From the NCBI GenBank assembly GCA_965233705.1, contig CBDDTF010000003.1:1488001-1552000 (forward strand): a stretch of DNA of 64,000 nt, given 5' to 3'. Position numbers and translations under genes: made by a program. The DNA is from Algihabitans sp965233705. GTDB lineage: Bacteria; Pseudomonadota; Alphaproteobacteria; Kiloniellales; DSM-21159. Below are positions 62,461-64,000 of this stretch, in pieces. The notes under the pieces are model-generated. The model worked only from the letters and a program-made list of their open reading frames with translations. It did no database searches and had not been told where the DNA came from. The stretch's first letter is position 1, and every line of letters starts with the position of its first letter.

Positions 62461-62563
62461 AGTTTTGTTTAACGCAAAAACACAATTTTTCAATTTCCTT
62501 TTATCGTTCGCGCGCCGACGATCCTGACACCGATACGCGCAACGCGCCGCAGGAGTTCGCCCG
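62461..62563. promoter_or_regulatory. cbbR-fbp divergent promoter with a candidate CbbR site
   Basis: The first 45 bases are very AT-rich (GTTTTGTTTAACGC, then CAATTTTTCAATTTCC). TCA at 62490-62492 and TTA at 62501-62503 form TNA-N8-TNA, the CbbR half-site pattern; another TTA lies 21 bases upstream at 62469. CbbR normally activates the cbb operon from such a position. Confidence 0.45.
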
Positions 62564-63601
62564 ATGACCGCAGCGGCCCCGGCCCCCAGCACCGCCCCGC
62601 TTCCCCTGGACGCGCATCTCGCCGCCGTCGCGAGCCCGACGGTGGCGCAGGTCGTCGGGGCGATCGCCGCGGTCGCGGCGCGGCTTTCGACGCTGATCTC
62701 GCAGGGCGCGCTGCACGGCCGCCTGGACGCCGAGGTGGGGCGCAACGCCGATGCCGACGCCCAGAAGGCCCTCGACGTGATCGCCGACGCGGCGCTGGCC
62801 GAGGCGCTGGCCGCCTGCCCCGTGCGCTGGCTCGCCTCGGAGGAGCGCGAGAGGGTCGTCGCCCTGGCCCCCGAGGGCGAGCTGGCGGTCGCCCTCGACC
62901 CGCTCGACGGCTCCTCCAACATCGACGCCAACGTGTCGATCGGCACGATCTTCGCGCTCTACCCGGCGGCCGCCGAGGGGCCGGCCAGCTTCCTGCGCCC
63001 CGGGCGCGAGCAGATCGCCGCCGGCTACTTCGTCTACGGCCCCCAGACGCTGCTGCTGCTCACCCTCGGCCAGGGGGTTGCCCTGTTCGTGCTGGACCGC
63101 ACGCAGGTGCGCTTCCTGCGCGCCGACCGGACCCTGACGATCCCGCAGACGGCGTCGGAATTCGCGATCAACGCCTCCAACTACCGCCACTGGTCGAAGC
63201 CGATCCGCGCCTACATCGACGACTGCCTGTCGGGCGAGGAAGGCCCGCGCGGCAAGGACTTCAACATGCGCTGGGTGGCCTCGCTGGTCGCGGAGACCCA
63301 CCGCATCATGATGCGCGGCGGCATCTTCCTCTACCCCGCCGACGCCCGGGCCGGCTACCAGGACGGCCGCCTGCGCCTGCTCTACGAGTGCGCGCCCATC
63401 GCCTTCCTGGTCGAGCAGGCCGGCGGCGCGGCGACCGACGGCTGCGACCGCATCCTCGACCAGACGCCGGCCTCGCTGCACGCGCGCAGCCCCTTCGTCT
63501 TCGGCTCCGCCGACAAGGTCGCCCGCGTCGCCGCCTACCACGACCTGCCCGAAAGCGAGGTCGCGCCGCTGTTCGGCAAGCGCGGCCTCTTCACCGCATG
63601 A
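62564..63601 (+). CDS. cbbF: Class I fructose-1,6-bisphosphatase
   Basis: 345 residues. Metal and phosphate site blocks are LASEERE near 87-93 and LDPLDGSSNIDANVSIGTIF from about 111; GGIFLYPADAR and LRLLYECAPIAFLVEQAGG follow. In cbb operons it releases fructose 6-phosphate for regeneration of ribulose 5-phosphate. It is divergent from cbbR and 10 bases upstream of phosphoribulokinase. Confidence 0.95.
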   Translation: MTAAAPAPSTAPLPLDAHLAAVASPTVAQVVGAIAAVAARLSTLISQGALHGRLDAEVGRNADADAQKALDVIADAALAEALAACPVRWLASEERERVVALAPEGELAVALDPLDGSSNIDANVSIGTIFALYPAAAEGPASFLRPGREQIAAGYFVYGPQTLLLLTLGQGVALFVLDRTQVRFLRADRTLTIPQTASEFAINASNYRHWSKPIRAYIDDCLSGEEGPRGKDFNMRWVASLVAETHRIMMRGGIFLYPADARAGYQDGRLRLLYECAPIAFLVEQAGGAATDGCDRILDQTPASLHARSPFVFGSADKVARVAAYHDLPESEVAPLFGKRGLFTA

Positions 63602-63611
63602 GAGGGCGCCC

Positions 63612-64000
63612 GTGAGCAGGAAGCACCCCATCATCTCGGTCACCGGCTCCTCGGGCGCCGGCACGACCACGGTGCAGCACACCTTCCACCAGATCTTCCG
63701 GCGCGAGGGGATCAAGGCCGTGTCCATCGAGGGCGACGCCTTCCACCGCTACAACCGCGCGGAGATGAAGGCCGAGCTGGAGCGCCGCGTGGCCGCCGGC
63801 GACGCCACCTTCAGCCACTTCAGCTACGAGGCCAACATTCTGGACGAGCTGGAGCGGGTCTTCCGCAGCTACGGCGAAACCGGCCGGGCGCGCAGCCGCC
63901 ACTACGTCCACGACGCGGCCGAGGCCGAGCGCTACGGCGTGCCGCCGGGCCACTTCACCGACTGGCACGACCTGGACGAAGGCTCCGACCTGCTGTTTTA
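63612..64000 (+). CDS. cbbP: Phosphoribulokinase, partial (N-terminal 129 residues)
   Basis: It starts at GTG 63612 and runs off the right edge. The P-loop GSSGAGTTT lies near residues 12-20, followed by AVSIEGDAFHRYNRAEM and FSHFSYEANILDELE, which match proteobacterial phosphoribulokinase. It makes ribulose 1,5-bisphosphate, so the organism probably fixes CO2 by the Calvin cycle; RuBisCO genes would be expected beyond the window. Confidence 0.94.
   Translation, partial: MSRKHPIISVTGSSGAGTTTVQHTFHQIFRREGIKAVSIEGDAFHRYNRAEMKAELERRVAAGDATFSHFSYEANILDELERVFRSYGETGRARSRHYVHDAAEAERYGVPPGHFTDWHDLDEGSDLLF

Overview
GC-rich (about 70% by eye) chromosomal window that reads like a metabolically versatile alphaproteobacterium, probably near Rhodospirillales/Kiloniellales. 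The reasons are the gene families present (ScfR-type XRE regulator, symporter-histidine kinase, TRAP and TAXI transporters, N-type ATPase, cbbR-fbp-prk) and dense operons with ATGA overlaps. The taxonomy is inference only. I see no rRNA, tRNA, CRISPR array, prophage or intact insertion sequence.

Layout. 1-7.3 kb: two divergent 2-oxoacid dehydrogenase E1 alpha/beta pairs. The right-hand operon is acetyl-CoA synthetase, E1 alpha, E1 beta, lipoyl E2 and a stand-alone acyl carrier protein. 7.3-9.4 kb: nicotinamide salvage (pncA-pncB). 9.4-15.1 kb: a broken amino-acid ABC ATPase ending exactly at an interspersed hairpin repeat, then a complete liv-type ABC transporter on the minus strand. 15.3-20.7 kb: a signalling locus made of an ScfR-like regulator carrying a histidine-kinase-like dimerisation segment, a receiver-only response regulator, a small membrane protein and a sodium/solute symporter-histidine kinase fusion. 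20.8-25.7 kb: a small membrane protein, two universal stress proteins, and a coupled ATP-grasp ligase/CocE hydrolase pair. 25.7-31.9 kb: cobalamin riboswitch, btuB, btuF, btuC, btuD and a TonB-like protein. 31.9-32.4 kb: block of hairpin repeats including a 137-bp tandem duplication. 32.4-37.8 kb: hydroxyproline-type catabolism under a GntR/FCD regulator.

38.3-46.4 kb: an N-type ATP synthase operon (D-C-Q-R-B-E-F-A-G) with a cation/proton antiporter gene inserted between atpQ and atpR. atpQ carries an in-frame TGA where the family appears to have Trp. 46.4-58.0 kb: a GntR/UTRA-regulated catabolic block with TRAP transporter parts at both ends, an amidase with a small partner protein, and CoA-transferase, acyl-CoA dehydrogenase, MmgE/PrpD, MaoC and CitE genes. 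This suggests activation and cleavage of a branched dicarboxylate. An AT-rich 12-mer occurs in its divergent promoter and again inside the citE-like coding sequence. 58.0-61.3 kb: a TAXI-TRAP transporter. 61.5-64.0 kb: cbbR, fructose bisphosphatase and the start of phosphoribulokinase, indicating a Calvin cycle operon running off the window.

Most promising leads: the kinase/receiver/pseudo-kinase-domain regulator module, the N-ATPase operon with its antiporter and nonsense codon, the hairpin repeat family, the acyl carrier protein tied to a 2-oxoacid dehydrogenase, and the intragenic operator-like patch in the citE homologue.
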